Assembly: GCA_029881835.1 (NCBI GenBank)
Contig: JAOULV010000126.1
Coordinates: forward strand, 1-5,071
Direction of reading: 5' to 3'
Length of the DNA: 5,071 bases
Source: Rhodospirillaceae bacterium
Lineage (GTDB): Bacteria; Pseudomonadota; Alphaproteobacteria; Rhodospirillales; Magnetovibrionaceae
Under the pieces are notes generated by a model. The model did not search any database, had not been told where the DNA came from, and worked only from the letters and a program-made list of their open reading frames with translations. Below, one piece after another: positions 5,033-5,071 of the stretch. The stretch's first letter is position 1. Each line of letters begins with the position of its first letter. The position numbers and the translations under genes are program-made.

Positions 5033-5071
5033 CAAAAAACAAATAAATATGTTAGGCTGGCCGCACGCAAA

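Overview
The window looks like ordinary chromosomal DNA from an alphaproteobacterium, probably Rhodospirillales-like. The evidence is a family-4-type uracil-DNA glycosylase of the alphaproteobacterial kind (WRPPGNR replacing the cysteine-bearing motif), the gene order udg - lytic transglycosylase - moaB, and moderate GC content with few recognisable Shine-Dalgarno sites. There is no rRNA, tRNA, CRISPR array, transposase or phage gene. I place the lineage from family resemblance and remembered gene order, not from a search.

Left part, plus strand (1-3411): a uracil-DNA glycosylase whose 5' end is open at the window edge; a 195-bp gap with a weak stem-loop, a candidate promoter and an 11-bp direct repeat; a secreted soluble lytic murein transglycosylase with a complete SLT catalytic domain; then moaB, which overlaps the transglycosylase end by 14 bp and is almost certainly co-transcribed with it.

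Middle, minus strand (4672 down to 3345): a two-gene operon of the rSAM/selenodomain-associated (named 'arsenosugar biosynthesis' in databases) glycosyltransferase pair. The TIGR04283-type GT2 enzyme comes first. The TIGR04282-type (DUF2064) enzyme follows, coupled to it by an ATGA overlap. The second gene converges on moaB and overlaps its 3' end by 67 bp through a C-terminal extension.

Right part: a 165-bp divergent intergenic region holds a 7-bp tandem repeat and a dyad-rich block. It is followed by a small plus-strand inner-membrane protein of the DUF2892 (YgaP-like transmembrane) type and about 40 bp of tail.

The genes cover separate jobs: DNA repair, cell-wall turnover, molybdenum cofactor synthesis and a glycan or small-molecule glycosylation of unknown product. 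I do not see a new multi-gene system. The items most worth a second look are the glycosylase with only two of the four iron-sulfur cysteines, the antisense gene overlap, and the heptamer and dyad block between the divergent genes.
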